Shown: positions 1 through 12,097, counted from the stretch's first letter. The stretch: DNA of 64,000 nt from Paramacrobiotus metropolitanus (GCF_019649055.1 NW_026570224.1:2976001-3040000); one strand, 5' to 3'. Notes: generated by a model not told the origin, from the letters alone. Numbers and translations: made by a program.

Positions 1-3000
1 AACAGTCCTTTAAGTATTTCAACTCGGTCTCGCCATGGGCGATCCATCAAAACCTAGTTAACCAGTAAAATAATATTGCAAAAAATACTAAATCGTGGAC
101 TCATAGCTGCCTGAAAGTACTCGAAACTGACAGTACTCTTAACACTTATACCGTGAACCAGACGTACAAGTATCGACTGCAGAAACAAATTACATTATTA
201 CGCAAAAGCCCACCAGCCCGACCAAGTTGAACAGTATTGAGGTTATCCTAACCTAAAAAGGTTACCTGGCCGTTTAAGTGTAGGATATCAAAAGCGACGA
301 AGCATAACTGGCATCCGGATGAACCCGTCAGTTTTTTCATCCAGTTAATATCTGCTTTAGACCCAAAACAACGTTTCTGTAACAAAAGAAGTACTTATCC
401 GAACATGTAGACTGCAGAGCAGTTTACATGCTTTAAAATGTTACGTAGTCGACTGTAATGTTTTCGCCAAAGTGAACGCCCATGATTACCTTTGTATAGT
501 ACGGGCACAGCTCACCATCTATTATGAAACTTTCCGCATGTGGTCGAAAACAGTGCGCAATATACTGCAGCAGCGTCCCTTCGGTAGCAGTTTCTCCCAA
601 AACCTAATGCCAAAATTTACAGTGTTTAACAATATTCTACAGAAGTGTATAAAAAAACGTCAGGCAGATCTACAAAAATTAGCGCATAAAAACTCACAGC
701 AGTGTAATCATTTCCGGGTCTAGAAAAAAACCGGAATCGCTTGCCATCTTTATGGATCTGAAAACGTTCACCGTCGTATTTAATTTCCGCTATCAACGGA
801 GTGATCCTGAGCGCAGCGTCGATTTTACTGAAGTCCCATAATTCTGCACGCATAGGCAGCAATGGCTCCATCAGCTGAACACCGTACTGCGGCTTTCGCA
901 CTTTGTTGTCACATAGTTTCTGACAAACCTGAAGCAACAATCACTGTTTTCTACTTAAACATGAAAGTAAGTAAAAGAATTAATTTTAATATACGTACAA
1001 CCGAAAGTTTGGCGTGGGCTGCAAACATGTCTTTGGCATCCTTGTGAAAAAGGTCCATAATCACTTCGAAACTTATTCCCAGTTTTAGATCTCTGAGCAG
1101 AATGCGAATTAGCCATTCCAGTTCTTGCTTGTCGATTCGCTGCAGCAAAAATGTGAAGGTGCTCTGGTATTTCTCTAAACAACAAAGTACAAAAGGCTAA
1201 CTAAAACTAATTTTCTGCTAACACAGAAGGAGTTACACTCGGAACAAAAAGTGCATAAATATTTGTCAAATCCAAAATCATTTGACATCATGCAACTAAC
1301 CAGGGCACATAGGGGTCCTCCCCCTTCAAAAAAATCTGATTTTTTGCAGAAAGGTAGTAAACATATTTAGAACATCTAAAAAAATATTTTCAGCTGCTGT
1401 GATCAAAGTAGGCGTGGTCAAACGTAATTTAAAATCGTTTAATTAGTCAGTACTGCACATATGATAGTACATTAGGTTTTATCACCAGGGCCATGTCACC
1501 GGCTCCCGCCTCAAAAAGTTTTATTTTTGCAAGAAGACAGAGTGATCCTTTGGTATAAAAATATTTTCTTACGGGTCTGACTTGAGAAAGGGTCAGACTA
1601 CTGATAACGAGCATTTGTGTCAACCTCTGACATTGCACGGTACAGATATGTACACCAATTATAATTATGGTATTCCCAAATCCCGATACGTAGTGCCGTA
1701 TGTGTGCCGCTGAAATTTTAGTTTGACCACGCTCACTCAACTATGGCCGAAAAAAATATTTTTCTATCAAAGGATCACTCTGTCTTCTTGCAAAAATGAA
1801 ATTTTTTGGAGGCGGCAGCCGGTGACATGGCCCTGGTGATAAAACCTAATGTACTTCATATGTGCAGTACCGACTAATTAAACGATTTTAAATTACGTTT
1901 GACCACGCCTACTTTGATCACAGCAGCTGAAAATATTTTTTTAAATGTCCTACATATTTTTACTACCTTTCTGCAAAAAATCAGATTTTTTTGAAGGGGG
2001 AGGACCCCTATGTGCCCTGGTAAGAGTAGTAAGTCAAGTGAGCAACTCGACGCTCGCGTTATAATAATATTTCTATGCAGATCCCAAATTTAGACCACCT
2101 GATATGTTTTTGCCGACCATGTACAACTAATTCATGCACATCAGTTTACACGATTAAAACCGTTAATGCAGCAGCAGCTTCAGTAATTTCCTGATGGTGC
2201 AATAAGCTCAATTGAAGCAAAAGCATAAATAAAATATTGACTTACCTTTGCGAGGAATTCCTATAAGGCTATTAGCCTCTGCAAGCGCATCCAGACAATT
2301 ATTGATCTCCTCCACAGACAAATCCTTCTTTTTCGGTTTCACTAAATGCCGATCCAGCGCGTTTGCCGCAACGGCGGCATAGTCGCCTACATTTTCCCGC
2401 TAGATATATGTTCAAATAAGTAGAGATGAGGATTGAGGAGCATGAATCAAATTAGAAGTATCTACACACTCATCATATTGTGTATCGCATTCATGAAACA
2501 CTCTCGTGCCAAAAATTCCAAGAAAGGTAAACATGAACACTGGCCTACAATATTTTTCTGCGATACCAAAATCTTACTCAAGATGCGGTAAATACTAAAT
2601 GCAATGGTTTGCCAGCTTGAAAAAGTACTGAAGTACTGTACGTAAAATGCCCCGAATTTTTATAACTTACTTTGGAAATATGCCGTCGCCAAGCAGTCAG
2701 TGTCTGCGAAGTAGTACAATCACTACTCAAATTAAAAACAATCCGGAACCATTTGCTCAGTGTGAATTCTTGCAAGGAAAATGTGGGGCGCTCATCGTGT
2801 TTCGGCAGTAACAAGCGCAAGAAAGGGAAAAATGTATCGGATCCGTTAGAACTCGGAGCAACTCCGTAGATACACTCATAATTCTTTCTCCAAGTTTCCA
2901 GATACGAGTCAAAAACAGCTTTCCGACGATTACGTTGCGATGTTCCAGTAATGGCTCTTAAGGAGTGCAATAAGCAAACCAGCGTCTTGAACGGTGTTTT

Positions 3001-3042
3001 CGCTGCGATGGTAATGGTAGGCCCAAATGCTGAGGAGTCCAT
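1..3042 (-). CDS. LIG4: DNA ligase IV (LIG4), N-terminal and catalytic part, C-terminus beyond left edge
   Basis: ATP-dependent ligase that seals double-strand breaks in non-homologous end joining, in the nucleus with XRCC4. Seven exons read in phase: 3042-2671, 2399-2246, 1174-999, 928-698, 603-490, 376-266 and 53 to the edge. The DNA-binding domain (RLLLPKHDERPT, then LEWLIRILLRDLKLGI) precedes the adenylation motif KYDGERFQIHKDG with the nucleophile Lys, then FFSRPGNDYT, TEGTLL, IIDGELCPYY and FVAFDILHLNG, all in LIG4 order. The KYDGER core also occurs in LIG3, but FSRPGNDYT and the flanks fit LIG4 better. An in-frame TAA lies five codons upstream of the chosen ATG. About 400 residues are visible; the BRCT domains must lie left of the window. 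The 1.07-kb intron between exons 2 and 3 holds a foldback element. Confidence 0.93.
1300..2020. mobile_element. Foldback MITE with about 270-bp terminal inverted repeats, in a LIG4 intron
   Basis: The left arm (1300 to about 1570) begins CCAGGGCACATAGGGGTCC and is the near-perfect reverse complement of the right arm (about 1745-2020), which ends GGACCCCTATGTGCCCTGG. A central spacer of roughly 170 bp separates them. The trinucleotide TAA flanks both ends (1297-1299 and 2021-2023), a likely 3-bp target duplication. No transposase is encoded. A TWA-type duplication is typical of PIF/Harbinger-derived MITEs; that assignment is inference. Confidence 0.85.
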
Positions 3043-3729
3043 CCAATTCTGTACTTATAACGGCAGCAAGCTGCAGCTGTCCAGCTTTCGACAATAGCAA
3101 TTATCACTGCACTTTTCTGTGTCCACAAGTTCTCCGAATTATTGATCTGAAATGAGAAATCAAACCTATCAGGCTTTCGTGCCTGTAGGCTTAAACCTTA
3201 CACTTCAGCGCCCATCAGCTGTAAAAGACAGTTCAAACGTAGAAACCAACTCACCATGGCCAGGGAATACAAAATCTTTGAGTTTTGTAACTTTTGTTTT
3301 TTATATTTGGTAACTTTGGTAAATTGTAGTTTCGCCAAAATTTTAGAGTCCGCGCTTCTGCACTTTTAAATTTTCGCCAAAGGTGGCGGTTACGTGCTTT
3401 GTACGGATCATCCCACAAAATTTATTTATTAAAAGTTAGAAATATCAAATAACTACAGTAAAAATTTCAAACACATTTTATTATTAACAGTTACTAGATT
3501 TTCTCGATACAGTATTTTTATTAACCTAAAAGCCTAAAGGTTAATTAAAAACTGATTGCTAAAACGTTGATGTGTTAGAGGTAAAGATCAGACTTAGAAG
3601 TATAATTTGTATCAAATTATCCCCGGAGTCTTTGATTGTGCTGGGCTTGAACTTCAGTCTTGAGGATCTTCGGGGCAGTAGCAAACTGCTGTCAGCTTTG
3701 TAGAGACAAACAGATACTGTGGATTTGAG
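3043..3729. other. Divergent intergenic region between LIG4 and RNF25-like gene
   Basis: The 5' ends of the minus-strand ligase gene and the plus-strand RING gene face each other across about 690 bp, so a shared bidirectional promoter is possible. I see no TATA box placed well for either start, and no open frame that looks coding. Confidence 0.5.
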
Positions 3730-4578
3730 ATGGACTCTTCGGCTGAGCATCGAATCTTGGAGGATGAATTGGTTCTCATGGAATCTGTGTATCCCGCTGA
3801 ATTTGAATTTTTGTGGTCTTCCAATGTGGACGATCCCGTCAGATTCCATGCATTTACCATGGACATACATCCAAGCACTGCTGGTGATACTTCGTTGCAA
3901 AACATATCTGTGACGCTTCGGCTACTTCTTCCTGCTCATTATCCAGTCGAGTGTCCTGAAATTAGCTTCCATCGCCCAAGAGGATTGTCCGAGCTTCAGC
4001 TCGTCGCATTATCGCAGCATCTTGAGGCAGAAGCCAGCAAAAGAATTGGTGCGCCTATGATCTATGACCTGGTGGACATCGTGAAGGATTACTTAACGCA
4101 GACCAATTTCCCGACTGTAGAATGTCCGTTCTGCTTGTGTGATATTACGGAAGACGATAAATTTTATAAAACTCCTTGTTTTCACTATTATCACACTTAT
4201 TGTTTAAACGGATACCTGAAATTTTTGCGGACAGAAAACAATATGGAATGTCTGAAAAATTGTATAGTTTGTCGAGAACCGCTGCCGAATGTTCTTGGTT
4301 GCGAGAGTAAGGAGAAGCCGTGCGTGCCCCGAAGCTTGCAAAACTCCCCGGAAAAATGTGCCTTGTCGGAGAAACTTATCAAAGACCGGTTGTGGCGTGA
4401 GGAGTTGTTTACAAAACAGCAAAATCAGAAGGGGATAATTGTTCCCGATAAGGATGCTGATTTTGTTATCACCTTGCAGCATACACCGGAAGTACTGCGG
4501 ATGATCCAGGAATCCAGTCAAGGCGAGCCTAGTGAAAGTTCCGGTAGTATTTTCAGTGATTTAAAAATTTCGATCTGA
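3730..4578 (+). CDS. RNF25: RWD and RING finger E3 ubiquitin ligase, RNF25-like
   Basis: Single-exon gene of 282 residues. An N-terminal RWD domain (LEDELVLMESVYPAEF, then LRLLLPAHYPVECPEISF) is followed from about residue 134 by a RING-type zinc finger: CPFCLCDI, then CFHYYHTYCLNGYL, then CIVCREPLP. That order is characteristic of RNF25 (AO7), an E3 ligase that uses UBE2D-class E2 enzymes. Human RNF25 is about 459 residues; this protein lacks most of the long C-terminal tail. A shorter overlapping frame at 3719 is not supported. The first ATG of the RWD frame is used. A polyadenylation signal AATAAA lies at 4918-4923. Confidence 0.88.
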   Translation: MDSSAEHRILEDELVLMESVYPAEFEFLWSSNVDDPVRFHAFTMDIHPSTAGDTSLQNISVTLRLLLPAHYPVECPEISFHRPRGLSELQLVALSQHLEAEASKRIGAPMIYDLVDIVKDYLTQTNFPTVECPFCLCDITEDDKFYKTPCFHYYHTYCLNGYLKFLRTENNMECLKNCIVCREPLPNVLGCESKEKPCVPRSLQNSPEKCALSEKLIKDRLWREELFTKQQNQKGIIVPDKDADFVITLQHTPEVLRMIQESSQGEPSESSGSIFSDLKISI

Positions 4579-4917
4579 ATTTATGTCTGGCAATTTTCTG
4601 AAGATCGGATTCAATTTACCAGATTACATGCTCTTCCGCGTCAGCGCGTGAACGTGCAAAAATTCTTTTATTGACAGACAAACTGCAGTACGTGTATGCT
4701 TTAGTTTGAATTAGTATAAATGGAAAGAATAGTGTGTCGCTGACTCGCTGCCTGCAGAATTTAAAAGGCATCTGATTTTCTTGAATGGTAAGAATTTTTA
4801 ATCGCCGAATTATTTTTCCACAGAGATAGAGATTATGCTTAATTATTTTTGTACAGAGACTTCTGCATTTGTGATTCAGAAGCAGACTAGCAGAGAAATG
4901 TAAAGTGTAAACCCGCC

Positions 4918-4923
4918 AATAAA
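4918..4923 (+). terminator. Polyadenylation signal, RNF25-like gene
   Basis: AATAAA about 340 bp after the stop codon of the RING gene and before the convergent DCPS gene. Confidence 0.5.
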
Positions 4924-5089
4924 ATGAATAGATCATAAAATTCGATCACGGATACTTTATGGGTAATTCTACTGATCGTGCCGTGAAGTGGCCAGTGTCA
5001 TAATTATAAAATTATAAATGGAAAGTACAGGGGTAGATTACTGTACTGTTACCGCGTTTTCGCGTAATTTCAGTGGATTAATTAACCAG

Positions 5090-5192
5090 AAAGTTTTTAC
5101 TCCTCTTTTTCTGCACTTTCTCCTTTCGTTTTTACTCCTCTTTTTCTGCACTTTCTCCTTTCGTTTTTACTCCTCTTTTTCCTCCTTTTTTT
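5090..5192. repeat. Tandem repeat of about 36 bp, polypyrimidine on the plus strand
   Basis: Nearly three copies of a unit containing TTTTTACTCCTCTTTTTC and GCACTTTCTCCTTTCG. The first copy in the sense of the DCPS gene carries that gene's stop codon (5167-5169), so the Lys/Glu-rich tail of DCPS is built from this repeat and the remaining copies lie in its 3' UTR. Confidence 0.8.
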
Positions 5193-6747
5193 CTGAGGCA
5201 TTCTTATCGGCATAAATCTTGAAAAGCATGTCATTTCCGCCCACGAGAAAAGGAATGGTAGCTCGCTTGTAATATTCAGAACAAATCTCCAAATTCGATA
5301 TCACGGTTGTCAGCATATGCGCTTTCTCCGCATTTTTTCCCGGCGCGTCATATTGAATATTGGTAAAATGGACATGTAGGTGGTAAAAGGTCGGTTGGTA
5401 GTGGAAAAATGCCCGTATACGGCTTGCTGGCAGTCCATACTTCTCACCTATCGCTTTCTATTTCGAAAAAAAAGACAACAATAAAATATCCTCACAAATT
5501 TGAAACATTTCTATACCACAAAAGCAGAACGAAAATTACCGTAGCTCCTGCATTTATATTCCGGAGCATCGGTAAATGCTCTCCTGTGAGTTCCCGAATA
5601 GAGTGGAGATCTCGCTTGTGCGGCAGAGCAATCAAATACAAAGTTTCAACGTTTTGTGCGTCCCATTTTAGATCTGGCAGCAAAATAAATCCATTCTCTT
5701 TATCAGGATCTTCGAAAACAATTCTTTCACTTTCCTTTTTGTGATCCAAAATATTGTCCACCCACTGCAAAAACGCAAAACAGTCTTTATCAAAACTAGT
5801 ACTCCATAACCAGAGTAGAAAAAACAATTCAAATAAAATAGTTAGGCTTATTATCCCTGTTACTTGTAAGTAATAAGTTATAACTCACCTTTAAAGAAAA
5901 CCTCTTCTCCTGAACTAACAGCGGCAGTGTAATGTTTCGGTAATCCTCTGCAGTTTCCTCAATGATGTGCATGTCATGTCTGGAGTACTTTTCAAGATGC
6001 TCTTCAGTTGCTGGATAAATCAGCGTAGTTTTTACCGCTAAAAAAAAGAGCAAAACATAACGATAATTCTTAACGCAAGCAAGCAAATGACGGCTTTTTG
6101 TTAGTGTATACTGTACACTGCTGATTCACTCCAAAATGGCAAAAAAACTGTTACCGTACTCGTTTACGGTTTACAATCCTAGAATAGCGTACACTGCACA
6201 TTAACAAAACGCCTATCTCAGACTTCTCAGTACATGGATACACCTAAAAATTTGAAAAAAACATTTACAAAATATTCGGGCATGCTGCGCTTACTGACTT
6301 ACAGTTAAACTCTCTCGAGAAGAACGTGCGATAATTGTGATAAATATCATTTTGAAAATCGAGAATTCCTTGCGGTGAACTCGCAAAAATTTCATCCAGG
6401 TTATCGAGACCGAACGCATCCTTCTCCAAGATTGCCACAGCATGTTTGTCATCCTCGAAAGTTCCATGGACGAAAATTACTTTGCGAGAAGCATCAGCTT
6501 TCAGCAACTTAACCACCTTGAAATTCTTGAAGATGTCTTGCTCCTTGGAATGTGATCCGTTCAGTACTTCCAACTTTTCTGTGGAACTGGACGTGTCAGG
6601 TAAGTTTTCGCTTCCATTCGGTGAGTCCGTACGAAGTTTCTTCCGTTTCGGAGAAGATTCGTCAGCGTCTTCGCTTTGGGTGCTAGTGTCTTGTTGGGAA
6701 TGGCTTAAATCAGAAGGACGACCATCACTAGCATGACTGGCGTCCAT
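5167..6747 (-). CDS. DCPS: Scavenger mRNA-decapping enzyme DCPS (m7GpppX diphosphatase)
   Basis: Hydrolyses the cap dinucleotide left after 3'-5' mRNA decay. Four exons: 6747-6303, 6037-5889, 5764-5540 and 5457-5167, giving 369 residues (human 337). The N-terminus is Ser/Asp-rich with a nuclear-localisation-like [11 protein letters not shown]. The swapped N-terminal domain includes [13 protein letters not shown] and [14 protein letters not shown]. The HIT hydrolase domain follows ([19 protein letters not shown]), with the catalytic histidine triad in [11 protein letters not shown]. The C-terminus ends in a Lys/Glu run encoded by the tandem repeat. An upstream in-frame extension to 6774 has no ATG, so the Met at 6747 is chosen. 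The gene is divergent from the SWIB gene. Confidence 0.95.
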
Positions 6748-7423
6748 AATAATTACGGATCTGCTGCCAGGCACCAGCAGTGGATTGTGGCGGTTTCCCG
6801 TTTCCCTTTCCGGTCCTGGCTGTTTGCATCAAATTTTAATTCGTTTTCAAAATAGAGATAGAGCGTATCTCAACATCAGAAAGTTAAAAACAGCTCTGCT
6901 AAAAGGAAAAGGTTTTCCCTCTGCGGCTTTTTCTCAAATTTTCTGTTTTGAATCGCGAACACAAAAAACACACTTCGAGTGCTTACTTAGTTTCCAAACC
7001 CGTTAACGGTTAAACCGCACGCCGAGTGGGGTTGGCGCTGTCAGAAAGGATGGTGACGATGGTCCACTTCCCGTCCAGCAAACGATAAGAATAAGATGAG
7101 ACGTGGAACAGGAAGAGCAGACTTTACTTACAAATGTTAAGGGTTACTTATTTTTCTTTTTCGGTGTTTATTTGCTCTTCGATACTTATTTGATTAACTG
7201 TTGAATATCCTCGAAAGGGTTTTCTTCGGACTCTTCTGTTCTTCTGAAGTTTTATGTTTTTCTTTCCTGTTGCAGCGTTGATCGTAAGTACAGTATTAAA
7301 CTTTCCTGTTTAATCGTAACTTATAATAAGTTTGCTCATTTACAGACCGTTTAGGTGCACGATTGCTTAATTCAGTTGCATTGCATTTCCGGCACTCAGG
7401 CACTGGACGAATACAGTCCCATC
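6748..7423. other. Divergent promoter region between DCPS and the SWIB gene
   Basis: About 680 bp separate the two opposed start codons. A weak 5' non-coding exon for the plus-strand gene could lie around 7340-7360. No coding frame is convincing here. Confidence 0.4.
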
Positions 7424-8534
7424 ATGCCAAAAGAGTCTAGCACTCATAATGTAGATATCAGCAGCGGACGGTCCGAGCCTTGCAGTACTTCTGCTAGCAA
7501 TTCGGAAAAAGTTGGAGGTGAAGAGAAACAGGCAAAAGTTCCCGGTGAGATAGAATGTCCAGCAATCTCTGAGCATTTCTAGTGCTTGTTTATAGTTAAT
7601 TTTGGCTGTTTACAATAATTTTGTTGGCGTTTAGTGCTGTTAATAGTTTAACACTGTCACTTTTAAAACGCGATTTACCTCTGTGTAGTCCAGTGTTTGC
7701 TGTGATTTGTAAGTGATAATGATACTCATTTACTACTAGTGAATGAGGATTTTTAAAGAAATGATGTGAGCAAAAGATCTGGTAAATTACTAGACCTAAT
7801 TTTGCTCACGTTATTTCTTCATTAAACTTATTTTTGTAGCACATGGTACGGATTACTTTCTGATTTGCCCACACAGTAAAATACTGTTCTGAAATGTGAG
7901 AAAATAAGATTCAAGTTTTTTCAGCTTTTGGGAAGGAATGCATACTTTCGCCTGAGTTGGCGGCCTTCTTGGGAAAAGAACGGGTATATTTCTTTTTAGA
8001 TCATATCTTGTTCAGTCTGCTGAATAACATTCGCTCGAATTTGTATTGCTTAATCATATTTGCAGATGAGTCGCTCTGAAGTGGTTTCGGCGATGTGGAA
8101 AACTATTCGCGAGCGTGGGCTTATTGTAAGATTTTTTACTGTGATTCCTTAAAGTACAGTGTTTACCCTTTACTGCATCTGCTTATCAAGTACACGTGAA
8201 TAAGGTTTTTGTTTCAAATTTTCTAGGATCCAAATCAAAAGCAGTACGCCGTATGCGATGAACAGTTGTTCAAGGTTATAGGTACGTACGGATTGTCACG
8301 TACGGGGATCTACCTATTTTTATATATCGCTAGGATTACGGATAATTTACCGAAAATTGTTACAATATTTGAGAACGATTACTCAACCGGACAACACTTG
8401 CAGCTTTTATTTATTTTTTTTTAAAGTCAGTTTAGCACGTTCGAGGTGTTTTTGTAGGTCGAAAACGTTTCAAAGTTTTTGGGATGATGAAGTTCTTGAA
8501 AGGACACATCCAAGATCCAAATAAGAAAAAATGA
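7424..8534 (+). CDS. Small stand-alone SWIB/MDM2-fold protein
   Basis: Five in-phase exons: 7424-7544, 7925-7983, 8066-8125, 8227-8281 and 8458-8534, giving 123 residues. After a Ser/Glu-rich N-terminus of about 45 residues the rest is one SWIB domain: LSPELAAFLGKERMSRSEVV, then MWKTIRERGLI, then DPNQKQYAVCDEQLFKVIG, and a basic end GMMKFLKGHIQDPNKKK. SWIB domains occur in SMARCD/BAF60 chromatin remodelling subunits and as small proteins in plants, fungi and chlamydiae; the fold resembles the p53-binding domain of MDM2. A nuclear chromatin or transcription role is inference. The ATG at 7424 is the first in the frame. No other domain is present, so this is not SMARCD itself. Confidence 0.85.
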
Positions 8535-10038
8535 AGCTGGTAAATGAAGAAATGCCTTAAAAAAATGAAGAAATGCCTGGAAGTTCGACTTTCTCTTTTG
8601 TTTCCGGGAAAGGACCTGTCATTTCTGTTGGGCGTTTGGTGGTTGAATGACGGAACTCCACTTGCTGTCGCACAATTGTTTTTAATTTGTTACCGTATTC
8701 TTGTGTTCTGATATCACAGAAATTCTTTTTATTGCTGCTATTGTGGCCCTGTTGAGAATGCATCTGCCGTTTACATATTACGGTTATTTCTGGTCCAAAA
8801 GCAGGTGGACACTGGGCAGCTTGAATATAATCAGTTTATTGCAAAGAATAATTTACAGCCTTTTGTTAGTTGCTTTTCGTTCTTGAACTTGTATCTAATT
8901 GTGAGTTTTAGAGCAGTTCTTTGTGAGGTTGTGAACTTGTGAGGCGACTCGTTAGTTAGTTAGTATGCATTGTATGCATTAGTATGTTAGTAGTGTTAAT
9001 TCGTTTTGTTATTAAATTTATTTCGTTTTTCTTCATTCAATTATTCCTCTCTAGCTCGACAATTTTGTACCAGCACACAACATAAAATGAAAACGGCACA
9101 GGAAATTCTAACAAGTTAGTTAAAGAGTGCAGAACAATTTCTAACTCATAGTACTAAATTTTCTGCTCACACTTCAGATTGTATAGTGCGCGTGTACCGT
9201 CATTAATTTTGAAGTCTGTCCACATGTACGAGTATACCATCGTCTTGACCATCGCTCGCACCGTACGTGCTGCACGCTTTCGTTTAGACTTATTAAACTC
9301 ATCATTTGCTTATGTGATTATCAAATATGCGGCGTTTCCGACGGAAATTTACCAGCACCCACCCGATCACCCTTGCTCTCCGACTATGACCACCAGAAAA
9401 GTAGAGGAGAGCAGGCGATCTTTTACCTTATTGCAGTTTTCGTTGCACAAGTTTTGTTAACTTTTTAAAAAAGAATAGGTTATGCGTGCCTTTTCCCCTA
9501 ATTTGTAACAGGGGTTTTTGCCGCATAACAGCAAACGGAACTCAATAAAGGTTGTTATATGTATAGATATTACACGTTTTTGTGCGACTAGTAGGAGAGA
9601 TCCAAAAATGTGGTTGTTGCTGATTGCAGTGAACCTAATATGAAACAGAGCAATGGAATAACTAAAAGCGAAAAGTCATAAATCAGGCTTGCTTTGGTAG
9701 CTTGGATTTGCGCAACTTAACATACGCATCTACGTCAGTTCTTGTGAAAATCTGAGCATCTTGTTGCACTCAGCTCCACGCATTACAAGCTCTACGTCGC
9801 ACTTTTCCACGCGGTCATTAAGACTTAACGAACTTTTGGTGCTAACCATTTCTCTAAGACCGCATCTACCATTGTTAGCTTCATCTAGCTTTTCGTCACG
9901 GTAGACAGGTTGGCGTGCGTTAACCGTGACCCTCAAGTAACCCGAACACGATTTCAGTGCCAATCTGCATGTACCGTAGAGCCATCTACTTTGTGTACGA
10001 TATAACAATCAGCGAGAAGAAATGGACATGTTAAGACA
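8535..10038. other. Intergenic region, no supported gene
   Basis: About 1.5 kb of AT-rich DNA. Short open frames at 8701-8886 and 9179-9460 (plus) show no domain or splice context. A minus-strand frame at 9730-10008 has six or seven Cys and fairly coding-like codons but no start, exon partner or recognisable family. Confidence 0.4.
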
Positions 10039-11937
10039 ATGTATCGTCCCCTCTCAAAGTATCGAGCATTATTGCGGAAGGAGATCTTTTTAGTCAAATC
10101 TGGAAAAACGACATTGAAAGTGGACAAAATTGTCGTTTTTATTTCGTGTGCCACAGTGCTCGTTTTCTTCGTGCGTTGGACATGGCTGCATACGAGTGAA
10201 CACGGAGTGTATCCACGAAATCGGTCAAGTAAAAGCGTTTTTTTTAAATCAATTATAGTTCGCATTTAATAGTCCTTGCATAATGTACACCCAGTATTAA
10301 TCATTTTTCTCATAGATTATACGGGTAAAATTTTGTGCTGGGTGTTAACACAACCGGACAACAAGGAGAAAGCGTACGCTGTGAAACGCACATGGGGAAA
10401 GCGGTGTGATACACTGATATTTGTCAGCTCGGTAAACGATACTGACCTGCCTGCAGTGGACAGCCAGGTGTTTGAAGATCGCCGGTACCTTTGGGACAAA
10501 ACGAAATTTGGATTTCGGTGAGATATATGTCCGAAATCACATGTTTTCTGGAAAAACTGGAAAAATAAGAAATATGGAGAACATCGTTATTTAGAAAAAG
10601 AGACTGTGCAGTGTGGTGCAGTCACAGTACGCCCGATCAATCCTTTAATAGCTAAACTTCTCGAGAAAGATGTCGCGAAGTAAAATGTGAAAGCAGTATG
10701 CGTCACTCTCTAGTGCTAATTGAACCACTGACAATTTTTTGTGAATCAGGTTCGCTTATAAAAATCATCTCAGCACGCACGATTGGTTTTTCAAGGCCGA
10801 CGATGACACGTACGTCGTGGTGGAAAATTTGCGGTATTTGCTGAAAGATTATTCTCCTGAACAGCCGGTGTTTTTCGGCAGCCATTTTAGGCGTGTTGTT
10901 AGCAATGGTACGTTCCCACCAATTCTGTACCTTAGCGGCACTGTTATAATGATTTGCACGGTTGACTCGCACTGAATTTCATTTGGGAACGAAATTGTGG
11001 AGTGGGAAGAATGTCAAAAGTTAACATTTAATTTACTAAACACATACCTGTATTTCTCGAAGCAGCGCTAAAATAAATTCTTTTGATCGTATGCAGTATG
11101 TTTATTGTGTAATTGTTCGTAGTGCTGATCTGACTGTGAAATATAGATATTACAAATATAGATATACGGTACAAGTGCTTTCTAAATGTACGAGGTACAG
11201 ACTACAGAGTACAATGAGTTGTATTATTTATAGGCTACATGTCCGGCGGAGCCGGCTACGCCTTAAGCAAAGAAGCTGTGCGCCGTTTCGTGGAGATTGG
11301 ATTAATGCAAAAAAAGTGCATTTCGAGGCATCCTGACATAGCGGAAGATGTCGAAATGGGCAAGTGCCTTCAAAAGCTTAGCGTTCTCCCTGGGGATAGT
11401 CGAGATGTGCTCAAAAGAGGAAGATTTTTCCCCTTTACGCCATCTAAGCATGTGAATACCGCCCATAGAAAAGAGGTTAGCCGACACCTAAGCGTTAACG
11501 TCTACGTTTTAAACTACAAAATACAAACCCAATTTGACCGGGAATTGTGGTTTTAACAAGGCAGCAAACCGTTCTGTCCTCTCAATGCTGCCTTGGTTGT
11601 GCATTATGCAAAGGAAATCAGTACCTTAATGCCAATACTGAGATTATCTGTCAAAAATATTGTTATTAATATAATAATTAAAAATAATAATATAATAATT
11701 AGTAATATTATTATTGTCAATTAAGTGAATTTCTGTTATCGCTCTTGTTTTCAAAACATGCGCATTTCGTTTTAGAAAAAGCTACAGTGGTATTGGAAGA
11801 GTCTGTTTCACCCGGAAAAGGAAGGCATTGAGTGCTGCTCCGATATGGCGATTTCTTTCCACTATATCAAGCCAGATCAGATGTACGAAATGGAATATCT
11901 GATTTATCATTTGCGACCGATACCGTCTACCGGCTGA
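10039..11937 (+). CDS. C1GALT1: Core 1 beta-1,3-galactosyltransferase-like enzyme (C1GALT1 family)
   Basis: Golgi type II membrane enzyme that adds galactose to Ser/Thr-linked GalNAc. Five exons: 10039-10228, 10316-10517, 10750-10907, 11234-11475 and 11776-11937, giving 317 residues. A signal anchor ([19 protein letters not shown]) is followed by [10 protein letters not shown], the donor and metal site [38 protein letters not shown] and PGDSRD. The C-terminal block is WYWKS, then [12 protein letters not shown], then [13 protein letters not shown], as in C1GALT1. All splice phases agree. Human C1GALT1 is 363 residues. Which of the several invertebrate paralogues this is cannot be decided here. 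A polyadenylation signal lies at 12092-12097. Confidence 0.93.
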
Positions 11938-12091
11938 AAGAAAATGACTTAATATACGACTACGTATTACCGTTATTTCTAGATAAACACAAGCAGCTGA
12001 CACTTGGAAGCTTCAGAAACCTTACGCTAAACCTCGCTAAACTGTTGCAAAGTGGATGTCTTGTACTGTAACGGATTTGCGAAATCTCACA

Positions 12092-12097
12092 AATAAA
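12092..12097 (+). terminator. Polyadenylation signal of the C1GALT1-like gene
   Basis: AATAAA about 155 bp after the stop. It sits 12 bp from the stop codon of the convergent Ly6-like gene at 12109, so the 3' ends almost certainly abut or overlap. Confidence 0.55.

Noticed and set aside
1447-1740. 97-codon minus-strand frame in the foldback element
   Set aside because: It spans part of one arm and the spacer of the MITE and shows no protein family; it arises from the repeat.
9730-10008. Cys-containing minus-strand frame upstream of the C1GALT1-like gene
   Set aside because: No ATG, no splice partner, no recognised family; coding-like codons alone are not enough.
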